In this document: positions 24,206 to 32,649 of the stretch, piece by piece
Layout of the letters: each line of letters begins with the position of its first letter
Position numbering within the stretch: the first letter of the stretch is position 1
Assembly: GCA_946413815.1 (NCBI GenBank)
Contig: CAMKMD010000023.1
Coordinates: forward strand, 1-52,166
Length of the DNA stretch: 52,166 nucleotides
Direction: 5' to 3'
Source of the DNA: an uncultured Ruminococcus sp.
GTDB taxonomy: Bacteria > Bacillota > Clostridia > Oscillospirales > Ruminococcaceae
The notes under the pieces: model-generated
What the model was told of the DNA's origin: nothing
Seen by the model: the letters and a program-made list of their open reading frames with translations, nothing else
Database searches by the model: none
Translations under genes and position numbers: made by a program

Positions 24206-26617
24206 ATGGAACTGCGAATAGCACTTGCAGGCAACCCGAATGCCGGCAAGACAACACTGTTCAATGCGCTCACCGGCTCTAATCAGTTTGTCGGAAACTG
24301 GCCGGGAGTTACTGTTGAAAAGAAGGAGGGAAAGCTGAAGAAGAACAGCGATGTGATAGTTACCGATCTGCCGGGAATCTATTCACTCTCGCCCTACACT
24401 CTCGAAGAAGTAGTTGCAAGAAATTATCTTATCGAAACAAGACCTGACGCTATACTCAATATCATCGACGGAACCAACCTCGAAAGAAACCTCTACCTGA
24501 CAACGCAGCTCGTTGAGCTTGGTATACCGGTAGTCTGTGCTGTCAACATGATGGATGTTGTCAGAAAGAACGGCGACAAGATCAATACCGATGCTCTGGC
24601 AAAACGTCTCGGATGCAGGATAGTTGAAATATCCGCACTCAAAGGCACGGGAGTTGACGAAGCGGCTGAGGCTGCCATAGATGCTGCAAAGAACGGGAAG
24701 ACCATCCCGCAGCATACCTTCAGCGGCCCCGTTGAGCACGCAATCGCCCACATCGAGGAGGCTGTCCTTCACGATATGCCTGAGGAGCAGCAGAGATGGT
24801 ACGCCATCAAGGTCTTCGAGCGTGACGGAAAGGTGCTTGAAAAACTGGATATCCCCGGAAATATCAAGTCTCACATCGAGGAGGACATCGTCGCTGCGGA
24901 GACTGAGCTTGATGACGATGCAGAGAGCATCATCACCAACGAGCGCTACATCTATATAGCTGACGTCATCAAAGGCTGCTATAAGAAGAAAAACGCCGGC
25001 AGTCTTTCCGTCTCCGACAGGATAGACAAGGTGATCACCAACCGCTGGCTGGGACTTCCTATCTTTGCTGTAATCATGACGCTGGTATATCTCATCGCAA
25101 TGAAGGGACCCGGCGCATGGGCGACTGACTGGACAAATGACAATCTCTTCGGAGACGGCTTCCACCTCTTAGGTATCGGCTCCGGCGAGTATTCAGAAGT
25201 CGCTGAAAGATATGCAGACGCACAGCTCATCATCGACGGATATGATGCATACGTTGAAGAGAACGGCAGCGCTCCTGAGGGCGAATTCCCATACGAGACC
25301 GAGGATGAGGAGACTCTTGAGATCTCCGAAGAAACGGCTTCTCTTGCTGATTACGAGGAGGCTCTGAAGACAGTCGAGGAGATAGGTGATGAGCCCGATC
25401 CGGCTGATTACGGCGTATTCATACCGAGTATACCGGCTCTTGCAGAAAAAGGCCTTGATGCTGCCGGCGCAGCCGACTGGCTGAAGGGACTTATCCTTGA
25501 CGGTATTATCGCCGGTGTCGGCGCAGTTCTCGGATTCGTACCGCAGATGCTGGTGCTCTTCTTCCTGCTTGCCTTCCTTGAGGCCTGCGGATATATGGCG
25601 CGTATCGCCTTCGTACTTGACCGTGTATTCAGGAAATTCGGTCTCTCCGGCAAGTCCTTCATCCCTATGCTGGTAGGTGTCGGATGCGGAGTTCCCGGTA
25701 TCATGGCAAGCCGTACCATTGAGAATGAGCGTGACAGGCGTATGACCATCATCACGACCACCTTCATTCCCTGCGGTGCAAAGGTACCCTTCATCGCAAT
25801 GATAGCCGGAGCTATCTTCGGCGGCTCACCGGTAATATCCGTATCTGCATATTTCATCGGCATGGCATCTGTTATAGTCTCAGGTATAATGCTGAAGAAG
25901 ACAGCAATGTTCTCCGGCGATCCTGCGCCCTTTGTAATGGAGCTCCCTGCCTACCATATGCCCACACTCAGCAACGTGCTCCGTTCCATGTGGGAGAGAG
26001 GCTGGTCATTCATCAAGAAGGCGGGTTCCATTATCCTGCTTTCAACCATCGTTGTATGGTTCCTGTCACGCTTCGGTGATGCGGGCGAGGGCTTCGGTAT
26101 GCTGGAGGAGGATCAGCTCGACCACTCACTCCTTGCAGGCTTCGGCTCACTTATCGCATGGATATTCACACCTCTTGGCTGGGGCAACTGGCAGGCTGCT
26201 GTCGCTTCCATCACAGGTCTTGTTGCAAAGGAGAATATCGTAGGTACTATGGGTATCCTCTACGGCGGCGAGGGCGGAACAGTATGGCAGACTCTTGCCG
26301 GAAAATTCACAGCGATCACCGGCTTCTCCTTCCTTGTGTTCAATCTCCTCTGCGCTCCCTGCTTCGCAGCTATCGGCGCTATCAGACGTGAGATGAACAA
26401 CGCAAAGTGGACAGCATTCGCGATCACATATCAGTGCGGATTTGCCTACGCCGTAGCACTTATGATAACCCAGTTCGGCGGCCTCTTCACAGGAGATGCA
26501 AATCCTGCGGGAGTAATTGCAGCAGCTCTGATACTCGCATTCATGCTCTATATGCTCTTCATAAAGAAGTATAAGGAAGCATCAACGCTTACAAAAAAGG
26601 TAAAAGTCAAGGCGTAA
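24206..26617 (+). CDS. feoB: FeoB ferrous iron transporter
   Basis: An 803-residue ferrous iron importer. The N-terminal G domain has GNPNAGKTTLFNAL (G1), DLPGIYSLSPYT (G3) and NMMD (G4); a helical GDI-like region follows to about residue 275. The membrane part includes ACGYMARIAFVLDR, GVGCGVPGIMASRT and TFIPCGAKVPFIAM, the two Gate motifs with conserved Cys. Between the first and second membrane segments (about 314-412) there is an acidic stretch of roughly 90 residues not in the E. coli type. AAGGAAGA precedes the ATG. It is followed by the small Cys-rich partner gene. Confidence 0.97.
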   Translation: MELRIALAGNPNAGKTTLFNALTGSNQFVGNWPGVTVEKKEGKLKKNSDVIVTDLPGIYSLSPYTLEEVVARNYLIETRPDAILNIIDGTNLERNLYLTTQLVELGIPVVCAVNMMDVVRKNGDKINTDALAKRLGCRIVEISALKGTGVDEAAEAAIDAAKNGKTIPQHTFSGPVEHAIAHIEEAVLHDMPEEQQRWYAIKVFERDGKVLEKLDIPGNIKSHIEEDIVAAETELDDDAESIITNERYIYIADVIKGCYKKKNAGSLSVSDRIDKVITNRWLGLPIFAVIMTLVYLIAMKGPGAWATDWTNDNLFGDGFHLLGIGSGEYSEVAERYADAQLIIDGYDAYVEENGSAPEGEFPYETEDEETLEISEETASLADYEEALKTVEEIGDEPDPADYGVFIPSIPALAEKGLDAAGAADWLKGLILDGIIAGVGAVLGFVPQMLVLFFLLAFLEACGYMARIAFVLDRVFRKFGLSGKSFIPMLVGVGCGVPGIMASRTIENERDRRMTIITTTFIPCGAKVPFIAMIAGAIFGGSPVISVSAYFIGMASVIVSGIMLKKTAMFSGDPAPFVMELPAYHMPTLSNVLRSMWERGWSFIKKAGSIILLSTIVVWFLSRFGDAGEGFGMLEEDQLDHSLLAGFGSLIAWIFTPLGWGNWQAAVASITGLVAKENIVGTMGILYGGEGGTVWQTLAGKFTAITGFSFLVFNLLCAPCFAAIGAIRREMNNAKWTAFAITYQCGFAYAVALMITQFGGLFTGDANPAGVIAAALILAFMLYMLFIKKYKEASTLTKKVKVKA

Positions 26618-26629
26618 GGGAGTGGTAGT

Positions 26630-26797
26630 ATGCTCACATGGCTGAATGAAAACCTCGGCACAATAATCATTACTCTTGTACTTATCGCCATCGTTTCAGT
26701 TATCATAGCCCGTATGATAAAGAACAGCAAGAAAGGCGGCGCTTCATGCGGCTGCGGCTGTGAGCACTGTGCAATGAAGGGCAAATGCCATAAATAA
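26630..26797 (+). CDS. FeoB-associated Cys-rich membrane protein
   Basis: A 55-residue protein. One membrane segment (about residues 8-27, LGTIIITLVLIAIVSVII) is followed by a basic patch and a Cys-rich tail, GGASCGCGCEHCAMKGKCHK, with five Cys. Such small proteins regularly follow feoB in Firmicutes and may hand iron to or from the pore. GGGAG precedes the ATG, and it starts 12 bases after feoB. Confidence 0.9.
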   Translation: MLTWLNENLGTIIITLVLIAIVSVIIARMIKNSKKGGASCGCGCEHCAMKGKCHK

Positions 26798-26807
26798 ACC
26801 GTCTGTA

Positions 26808-26837
26808 ATAAGGAGCCTTGAAACACAGGCTCCTTAT
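26808..26837 (+). terminator. Terminator of the feo operon
   Basis: ATAAGGAGCCT at 26808-26818 pairs with AGGCTCCTTAT at 26827-26837 across an 8-base loop. There is no strong T-run after it, so it may be leaky and allow read-through into the next genes. Confidence 0.6.
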
Positions 26838-26850
26838 CCGGAAGAATATG

Positions 26851-26864
26851 TTAGTATAAACTAA
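26851..26864. promoter_or_regulatory. TTAG-N6-CTAA palindrome 4
   Basis: TTAGTATAAACTAA, a perfect TTAGT/ACTAA palindrome 19 bases before the DUF2325 start. It links the second half of the block to the same presumed regulator as feo. Confidence 0.6.
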
Positions 26865-26882
26865 TTAGATAAGGAGGAATAT

Positions 26883-27182
26883 ATGAGTATAGTAATCGTC
26901 GGCGGAAATGACCGCATGGCAACACGTTATCAGGATATCTGCAAATCGTTCAATCACAAATCAAAGGTATTTACTCAGATGCCTTCCGACTTTGAGAATA
27001 AGCTCGGCACCCCCGACCTTATGGTAGTATTCACCGGCACCTGTTCTCATAAGATGCTCGGTGCGGTAAAGAGGAGCTCCGAGAAGAAAGGCGTGCCCGT
27101 GGAGCACGTCCACAGTTCCAGCGTCAGCGCACTTAAACAGCTCCTTTCTGATATAAAGGTGAAAAGCCATGTCCGAAGCTGA
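26883..27182 (+). CDS. DUF2325 domain protein
   Basis: A 99-residue protein of the DUF2325 family: MSIVIVGGNDRMATRYQDIC, the central LMVVFTGTCSHKMLGAVKRS and a helical C terminus (SSVSALKQLLSDI). The fold is Rossmann-like; function is unknown but members often sit beside iron or flavodoxin genes in Firmicutes. GGAGG precedes the ATG. Its end overlaps the start of the DUF3793 gene by 14 bases, so they are coupled. Confidence 0.88.
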   Translation: MSIVIVGGNDRMATRYQDICKSFNHKSKVFTQMPSDFENKLGTPDLMVVFTGTCSHKMLGAVKRSSEKKGVPVEHVHSSSVSALKQLLSDIKVKSHVRS

Positions 27183-27732
27183 GCACAGGAACATAGACAG
27201 TATCCTCGCATTCCACGGCGCTCCTACGCTTCTCGGAGTAAAATGCGCAAACCTTGTCTCCTTCAACCGGGAAAGGCACGTGCTGTCAGAGTATCTTCAG
27301 GAGTGCTCCTGTCAGCTCTGTGCCCGCGGTCTGCGTGCGGCAATACTCTGCAAATGCCGTGAACGGAGCCTTGTATATATATACAACGAAAAGATGCTTG
27401 GCGCCTGGCTGAGTATGCCGGAGGTACAGGCATTCCTTGAGGAATACGGCTACACCTCAGACATGGATACCGATGAAAAGCTCCGCACTCTCGCGCAGCG
27501 CATGAGCTGCGGCAGCTTCCCCCATGAGATAGGAGCGTTCCTCGGCTATCCCCTCGGTGATATCAGAGGCTTTATCAGTAACAAGGGAAAAAACTGCCTG
27601 CTGTGCGGTTACTGGAAGGTCTATGAGAACAAGGAAAAAGCACAGCAGACATTTGATATCTACGATCGTTGCAGGTTGATCCTGTCCGATAGAATAAACA
27701 GAGGCCTGGAGCTTTTCCAGGCGGTAAAATAG
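27169..27732 (+). CDS. DUF3793 family protein
   Basis: A 187-residue cytoplasmic protein of the DUF3793 family, common in gut Clostridia near feo and flavodoxin genes. Family landmarks are FHGAPTLLGVKCANLVSF, the SYLVYIYNEK-like segment (here ERSLVYIYNEKMLG), PHEIGAFLGYPLGDIRGFI and CLLCGYWKVYENKEKAQQTF. Two Cys groups (CSCQLC and CLLC) could bind metal. Function unknown. The start overlaps DUF2325 and it ends 11 bases before the flavodoxin gene. Confidence 0.9.
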   Translation: MSEAEHRNIDSILAFHGAPTLLGVKCANLVSFNRERHVLSEYLQECSCQLCARGLRAAILCKCRERSLVYIYNEKMLGAWLSMPEVQAFLEEYGYTSDMDTDEKLRTLAQRMSCGSFPHEIGAFLGYPLGDIRGFISNKGKNCLLCGYWKVYENKEKAQQTFDIYDRCRLILSDRINRGLELFQAVK

Positions 27733-27743
27733 GAGGAAAATAT

Positions 27744-28148
27744 ATGAAAACAGCAGTTATCTACTGGAGCGGCACAGGCAATACAGAAGCTATGGCTCAG
27801 GCCGCAGCAGAGGGCGCAAACGCAGAGCTTTTCGCAGTATCTGATTTCAGCGGCAATGCGGCAGACTATGACGCATTCGCATTCGGCTGCCCGGCTATGG
27901 GTGCAGAGGTACTGGAGGAGGACGAATTCGAGCCCTTCTTCACAGGCATCGAAGGCTCACTCGCCGGCAAGAAGGTCCTTTTATTCGGTTCCTATGGCTG
28001 GGGCGACGGCGAATGGATGCGCAACTGGTATGAGCGCACAAAGGCTGCAGGCGCTGTTCTTATCGGCGACGAGGGCTTCATAGTCAATGAAGCTGCTTCC
28101 GATGAGGACCTTGCAAAACTGAAAGAGCTTGCAGCACAGCTCGCATAA
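27744..28148 (+). CDS. Flavodoxin
   Basis: A 134-residue short-chain flavodoxin. WSGTGNTEAMAQAA binds the FMN phosphate; FGCPAMGAEVLEE and GSYGWGDGEWM form the two isoalloxazine loops with the aromatic Trp and Tyr expected there. AGGAGG precedes the ATG. In iron limitation flavodoxin replaces ferredoxin, so its place behind a feo operon with a shared operator type is meaningful. It is followed 12 bases later by the Tp47-domain gene. Confidence 0.95.
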   Translation: MKTAVIYWSGTGNTEAMAQAAAEGANAELFAVSDFSGNAADYDAFAFGCPAMGAEVLEEDEFEPFFTGIEGSLAGKKVLLFGSYGWGDGEWMRNWYERTKAAGAVLIGDEGFIVNEAASDEDLAKLKELAAQLA

Positions 28149-28160
28149 GGAGAGAGACCG

Positions 28161-29624
28161 ATGAAGAAGATAACCACCATGATATGCGCCGCAGCCTGCG
28201 CCCTTTCGGCAGTACCCTTCGTATCCGCCGCTGAGGACGGCAGCAAGGTATACGGCACCATGAATATCCCCTATGCAGATTTCTATGCAGCGGAGATAGA
28301 AAACGCCTATGCCGTTGATGCAGTATCATCGGCCACACAGAGCAAGTGGGCAATGAACGAGCCCGGAAAGCTTGTGGCAGGCACCTACAACGACGGAAAC
28401 GGCACCATCCTCGGAGTCACCTATCCCATAGAGGTAAACGCCGCAGATGCAGACAAGCTGGCAAAGTACGATTTCAGACCCCTAGACAGCAAGCCCGCTG
28501 CATACAAGGAAGTTACCCTTGAGGGCGACGCCCTTAAATTATCAAAGGTCATCGACACCAACGGAGAGCAGACAGTTGACGGTTCAGCCACAGTATCCAC
28601 CACAACAAGATACGGCGACTATCAGCTCAATGTTACAGGCTATCCCGAGGAGACAGACCTTTACGGCGTTATCGTGAATACAAGCGCGGGAGACAGGTAC
28701 GCTCTCCGCCACCTTGAGAATATCTGGCGCTCGGGACAGATCTCCTGGTCTGCCGGAATCAGCACGACCGAGGCCCACGGCAACGTCCTGAAATACGACA
28801 ACTATGCAGGCTCCATGGGCAAGACAGTGACCTCTGTGACATTCATTACCCTTGACGGATATACCACAGTAAACGTGGGCGATCAGTACCTCCCGGTAAA
28901 ATTTGCCGGTGAGGTAAAGGCTGAGGATGCCGCCGCAGGTACAGGAACGACAGCCCTTACTCTCACAGGCTTCCCGGAGGACTACCGGAAGAATATCACC
29001 GTCGGTGAAGGCTTCACAGCATCAGATACCGGGATAAGCTACACAGATGCAAAGCCCGGAAAGTATACAGTTTCAGTTACTGATGAAGGCGGGAAGTATG
29101 CTCCCATGTCAGGTGAATTCACTCTCACAACAGCTGACATCCCCGTGAAGTACGAAGACGGAAAGCTGGTGAAGGCGGATGGCTTCACAGACGAGGATGC
29201 GGCTAACTTCTTAAAGAACCTCGCCTCCTTCGAGGTGAACGGCACTTCCTTCAGTGCCTCCGGCAGAGGTGCAGTGAAGGCCTTCGCAGAGGACGGTACC
29301 ATCGACTTCAATGCAGAGACAAGAGACGGAAAGGTATTCGACGGAAGCGGAAATTACAGCATGACAGTGACAGCTACAGGCTATACCACGCCCCTGACAT
29401 TTGAGATAAAGACTGAGGCACCGACAGAGGCTGCGACAGCCGCAGCAACATCTCCGGCGACAACCGCAAAGACGACATCAGCTGCAACGACTGCAAAGCC
29501 GGCAGCAACGACAGAAGCAAAGACAAACAGCCCGAAGACAGGCGTTCCCGGTGCAGCAGTACCCGTGACATTCCTTGCTCTTGCAGGCGCATCGGCGTTT
29601 ATGCTGAGAAAGAAGAAAGACTGA
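28161..29624 (+). CDS. Wall-anchored protein with Tp47 C-domain
   Basis: A 487-residue surface protein. A signal peptide ends near AVPFVSAAEDG (about residue 25). The middle region contains RYGDYQLNVTGYPEETDLYG and RHLENIWRSGQISWSAGIST, typical of the Tp47-like domain first seen in a Treponema surface protein. Two Ig-like or beta-rich segments follow. A Thr/Ala-rich spacer leads to SPKTG (457-461), a hydrophobic helix and RKKKD: a sortase-type sorting signal. No sortase gene is in the window. It lies between flavodoxin and the FMN reductase, so I infer a role in electron or iron handling at the surface. Confidence 0.82.
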   Translation: MKKITTMICAAACALSAVPFVSAAEDGSKVYGTMNIPYADFYAAEIENAYAVDAVSSATQSKWAMNEPGKLVAGTYNDGNGTILGVTYPIEVNAADADKLAKYDFRPLDSKPAAYKEVTLEGDALKLSKVIDTNGEQTVDGSATVSTTTRYGDYQLNVTGYPEETDLYGVIVNTSAGDRYALRHLENIWRSGQISWSAGISTTEAHGNVLKYDNYAGSMGKTVTSVTFITLDGYTTVNVGDQYLPVKFAGEVKAEDAAAGTGTTALTLTGFPEDYRKNITVGEGFTASDTGISYTDAKPGKYTVSVTDEGGKYAPMSGEFTLTTADIPVKYEDGKLVKADGFTDEDAANFLKNLASFEVNGTSFSASGRGAVKAFAEDGTIDFNAETRDGKVFDGSGNYSMTVTATGYTTPLTFEIKTEAPTEAATAAATSPATTAKTTSAATTAKPAATTEAKTNSPKTGVPGAAVPVTFLALAGASAFMLRKKKD

Positions 29625-29649
29625 TCCTTCCTTTCAAGATATAAGATAA

Positions 29650-29679
29650 GGCCCTTGCGGCAATGGCGCCGCAGGGGCC
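29650..29679 (+). terminator. Hairpin between the Tp47 and reductase genes
   Basis: GGCCCTTGCGGC at 29650-29661 pairs with GCCGCAGGGGCC at 29668-29679, one G-U pair, loop of 6. The T-run is weak (GTTT), so it probably only reduces transcription of the reductase gene. Confidence 0.5.
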
Positions 29680-29702
29680 GTTTACTGAAACGAGGTATAA
29701 AT

Positions 29703-31058
29703 ATGCTATTTCTGATATCGCTTATAATCGCTCTTGTTACGGCGTTTATCCTTGATAAGCCCCTCAAAAGGCATCCGGCTGTATTCTATATCACAGCGGC
29801 ACTGCTCACTGCCGCATCAGTTATCGTCCTGCATTCGGGGCTCGTTATACAGAGCCGCTTCGTAAGGGATTATGTCATAGGGATATTCTCCCGGGGCGCA
29901 CTCGGAGCAGCCTTCTGGGCAGTTGTCATGTGGGCGGGCGCTCTGCCCAACGGCTCTTACCCCATAAAGAAGCTAATGCCCATACGCGGTGAGCTTTCCA
30001 TAACCGCCGCTGTACTCACCCTCTCCCACATCATCAACTACGGCTGGCAGTACATCTCGGACTTCATGAAGGGCAGGACAGGCTCAGACTTTGCGGTGAC
30101 GAGCATCGTATGTATCATAATGGTGCTCATCATGGTGCCGCTTACAGTAATGTCATTCAAAGCTGTGCGGAAAAAGATGAACGCCAGGACATGGAAGAAG
30201 CTGCAGCGCTTCGCCTACCTGTTCTATGCCCTTATCTATATACATATCATGGTAATTTTCATACCCCGGGCAAGAAGCGGCAGAGAGGGATATTTCCTTA
30301 GCATACTTGTATACAGTGCTGTATTTGCGGGGTATGCGGTAATGCGTATCAGGAAGTACGAGCTCGCAAAGAAAAAACATGATGTAAGACTCCTGCCTGA
30401 TATCGTGAGCCTTTGTGCGGTCGCCCTCACCCTCATTGTGGCAGCCTCTGTTTCACGCAGCCCCCTTCAGCCGGAAACAAAAGCAGCTTCCGGAGAAACA
30501 GCTCCTGTATTCACCTTTGTACCCACGGCCGCTGCCACAACAGAGACATCCGCTTCATCGGCTGTAACAACGACGACCTCCGCTGTAACGGCTGATACAG
30601 TTACTGACACAGATACCGGAACGGCATCTTCCTCCGGTACAGTCACAACAGAAACGGCCGCTGAGAGCACCGACTCTACCGAAACAACTCCAGCCCCCGA
30701 AGAGACCGCCGCTGCACAGCAGGAGGAGCCGCCGCAGGAGCAGCCCGCGGAGCCTCAAACCGAACCCGAGCCACAGATCACCTACCGGTTCAGGAACGGT
30801 GAATATGAAGGCGAGGCCGAGGGCTACGCAGGAACGGTGCACGTAAAGCTTACCATTGAAAACGATGTCATAACGAGTATATCCGCATGGGCTGACGGAG
30901 ACGACCCGGAGTATTTCGGCGACGCCATGAATACAGTACTCCCGCAGATAGCCGCAAACCTCAGCGCTGACGGCGTGGATGCCTGCTCGGGCGCCACCTA
31001 CAGCTCGGAAGGTATCATCGGAGCAGCAAGAAAGGCGCTTGAACAGGCCCTGAACTGA
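29703..31058 (+). CDS. Ferric reductase-like membrane protein with C-terminal FMN-binding domain
   Basis: A 451-residue membrane reductase. About six or seven membrane segments in the first 250 residues form a ferric reductase/MsrQ-like haem b domain; likely haem ligands are His in TLSHIINYGWQY and in LIYIHIMVIF. A Thr/Ala/Glu/Pro-rich spacer (about 270-355) leads to an FMN-binding domain (about 360-451) with ACSGATYSSEG, in which the Thr is the usual site of covalent FMN. I start at the ATG at 29703 (GAGGTATAAAT), because the longer frame from 29655 contains the hairpin. It would pass electrons across the membrane to an outer flavin, which could reduce ferric iron for FeoB. This role is inferred from context. 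Confidence 0.85.
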   Translation: MLFLISLIIALVTAFILDKPLKRHPAVFYITAALLTAASVIVLHSGLVIQSRFVRDYVIGIFSRGALGAAFWAVVMWAGALPNGSYPIKKLMPIRGELSITAAVLTLSHIINYGWQYISDFMKGRTGSDFAVTSIVCIIMVLIMVPLTVMSFKAVRKKMNARTWKKLQRFAYLFYALIYIHIMVIFIPRARSGREGYFLSILVYSAVFAGYAVMRIRKYELAKKKHDVRLLPDIVSLCAVALTLIVAASVSRSPLQPETKAASGETAPVFTFVPTAAATTETSASSAVTTTTSAVTADTVTDTDTGTASSSGTVTTETAAESTDSTETTPAPEETAAAQQEEPPQEQPAEPQTEPEPQITYRFRNGEYEGEAEGYAGTVHVKLTIENDVITSISAWADGDDPEYFGDAMNTVLPQIAANLSADGVDACSGATYSSEGIIGAARKALEQALN

Positions 31059-31083
31059 TATGGTGTCTCCAGCTGACTGGTAT

Positions 31084-31239
31084 TGAGGGCTCTGCCCTCA
31101 AACTCCCGCCAAAGGGACGAGTCCCTTTGGAATCCCAATGCAAAATGCCCCCTCCCCATTTATGGGGAGGGGGCATTTTGAAATGAGAGTCCAGAGAGGC
31201 TTTGCCTCTTTGGCAGGGGTGTGGGGGCGGCGCCCCCAC
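31084..31239. repeat. Cluster of five hairpins, dispersed-repeat type
   Basis: Five stem-loops follow each other: 31084-31100, 31109-31130 (9-base stem), 31141-31180 (19-base perfect stem, 2-base loop), 31191-31213 (one mismatch) and 31221-31239 (9-base stem). No open frame fits. It resembles the short GC-rich interspersed repeats seen between genes in Ruminococcaceae. The large central stem could end transcription in both directions. Confidence 0.75.
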
Positions 31240-31274
31240 TGTCGGTCGGTCAGGGATACCATAAGTGCAGCGGC

Positions 31275-31303
31275 TTGATTTTGGCGTGTGGATAGGGTAT
31301 AAT
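31275..31303 (+). promoter_or_regulatory. Promoter of the DUF5131 gene
   Basis: TTGATT at 31275-31280 and TATAAT at 31298-31303, 17 bases apart, 33 bases before the start codon. Confidence 0.7.
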
Positions 31304-31336
31304 AGACGTAACAGCAAAACAAAGGAGCGAGAGGCT

Positions 31337-32461
31337 ATGTCGATATGGAATCCGTGGCACGGCTGTCAGAAGATAAGTCCCGGCTGTGCAAACTGTTATG
31401 TTTACCGCCGTGACGAGAGCATCGGCAAGGATGCATCTGTGGTCACAAAGACAGGCGACTACGGTCTGCCGCTGAAGAAGAACAGGCAGGGGCAGTACAA
31501 GCTGACTCCGGAGGAGGGAACAGTATACACCTGCATGACTTCGGATTTCTTTCTTGACCTGGCAGACGGCTGGCGGCAGGGCTGCTGGGATATGATACGT
31601 CAGCGGCAGGACCTGGAATTCCATATCATCACCAAGCGCATAGACCGATTTGCTCAGTGCCTGCCGCCGGACTGGGGCGAAGGCTGGGACAATGTTACCA
31701 TATGCTGCACCTGTGAGGATCAGGACAGAGCCGATTACAGGCTGCCCATATTCCTCAGCCTTCCCATAAAGCACCGTGAGGTCATATGCGAGCCCATGCT
31801 GGGTGAGACAGATGTGGAGAAGTATCTTGCCACAGGCCTGATAGAAAAGGTCACCTGCGGCGGGGAGTCCGGTGACAAGGCGAGACCCTGTGACCTCAGG
31901 TGGATACAGGAGGTGCGCAGGGAGTGCATCCGCTGCGGCGTGAGATTCTATTTCAAGCAGACCGGTGCGGTCTTTGTCAAGGACGGAAGAGTATACCGGA
32001 TCGGGCGCAGGCTTCAGATGACGCAGGCGGATAAGTCCGGCTACAGCTACACTCCCGGAGAAAACTCGGGCAGCAGGATAAGGTACGAGCTGCCGGAGCG
32101 CAGGGCGCTGACTGAAAGGCTGAGCCGTTCTGATTTCAGGAGCCGCTTCCATCTGACTCCGGCTGACATAGCCTACATCGCAGAGAAGGGGACAGATACC
32201 ATCCGCCGCCATGCGCAGGACTTCGTGGCAAAGCGTCTCGCGGCGGAGAATCCGGACAAGGACGGAAAGCAGACCCCCATGAAGGGGCATCCTGTATTCA
32301 TCGCACAGCACGCAGCAGCCTGCTGCTGCCGTAGCTGCCTTGAAAAATGGCACCATATACCATCCGGCAAGGTGCTTACAGAGGAGGAACAGGCCTACAT
32401 CGTGGATGTGCTGATGCAGTGGATAGAAGCAGAATACAAGAGGGGACAGGGAAGGACATGA
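31337..32461 (+). CDS. DUF5131 (radical SAM-like) protein fused to DUF4186
   Basis: A 374-residue protein. The N-terminal part is DUF5131 (related to phage Gp37/Gp68): WNPWHGCQKISPGCANCYVY contains the CX7CX2C cluster pattern, and HIITKRIDRF, CGGESGDKARPC and FYFKQTGAVF follow. The last part (from about residue 310) is DUF4186, with HPVFIAQHAAACCCRSCLEK and a LTEEEQAYIVDVLMQWIEAE end. These two are usually separate genes. AAGGAG precedes the ATG at 31337; the longer frame from 31265 runs through the promoter. Function is unknown; DUF5131 proteins are radical SAM-like. Confidence 0.85.
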   Translation: MSIWNPWHGCQKISPGCANCYVYRRDESIGKDASVVTKTGDYGLPLKKNRQGQYKLTPEEGTVYTCMTSDFFLDLADGWRQGCWDMIRQRQDLEFHIITKRIDRFAQCLPPDWGEGWDNVTICCTCEDQDRADYRLPIFLSLPIKHREVICEPMLGETDVEKYLATGLIEKVTCGGESGDKARPCDLRWIQEVRRECIRCGVRFYFKQTGAVFVKDGRVYRIGRRLQMTQADKSGYSYTPGENSGSRIRYELPERRALTERLSRSDFRSRFHLTPADIAYIAEKGTDTIRRHAQDFVAKRLAAENPDKDGKQTPMKGHPVFIAQHAAACCCRSCLEKWHHIPSGKVLTEEEQAYIVDVLMQWIEAEYKRGQGRT

Positions 32462-32598
32462 AAAAGCACACCGCCGCTGAAGACGATGGGCTGCTGTCAG
32501 GAAAGAGTATGCCGTTGATAACGGGAGTCTCGATGTTCAGAAATGTTTCCGGCATTCTTATCACCACTCTGTTTCCGCCTGACTATATCATAGAATAA
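32458..32598 (+). CDS. Possible 46-residue protein
   Basis: A short open frame whose ATG overlaps the DUF5131 stop by 4 bases (ATGA), with a weak GGAAGGA box. Sequence MKKHTAAEDDGLLSGKSMPL and a short hydrophobic C-terminal half. The coupled start is the only support; it may be chance. Confidence 0.3.
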   Translation: MKKHTAAEDDGLLSGKSMPLITGVSMFRNVSGILITTLFPPDYIIE

Positions 32599-32649
32599 AC
32601 GGCCTGATACGGCAGGTGCTTCAGGCAGAGATATCAAAGGAGCCCGCTT

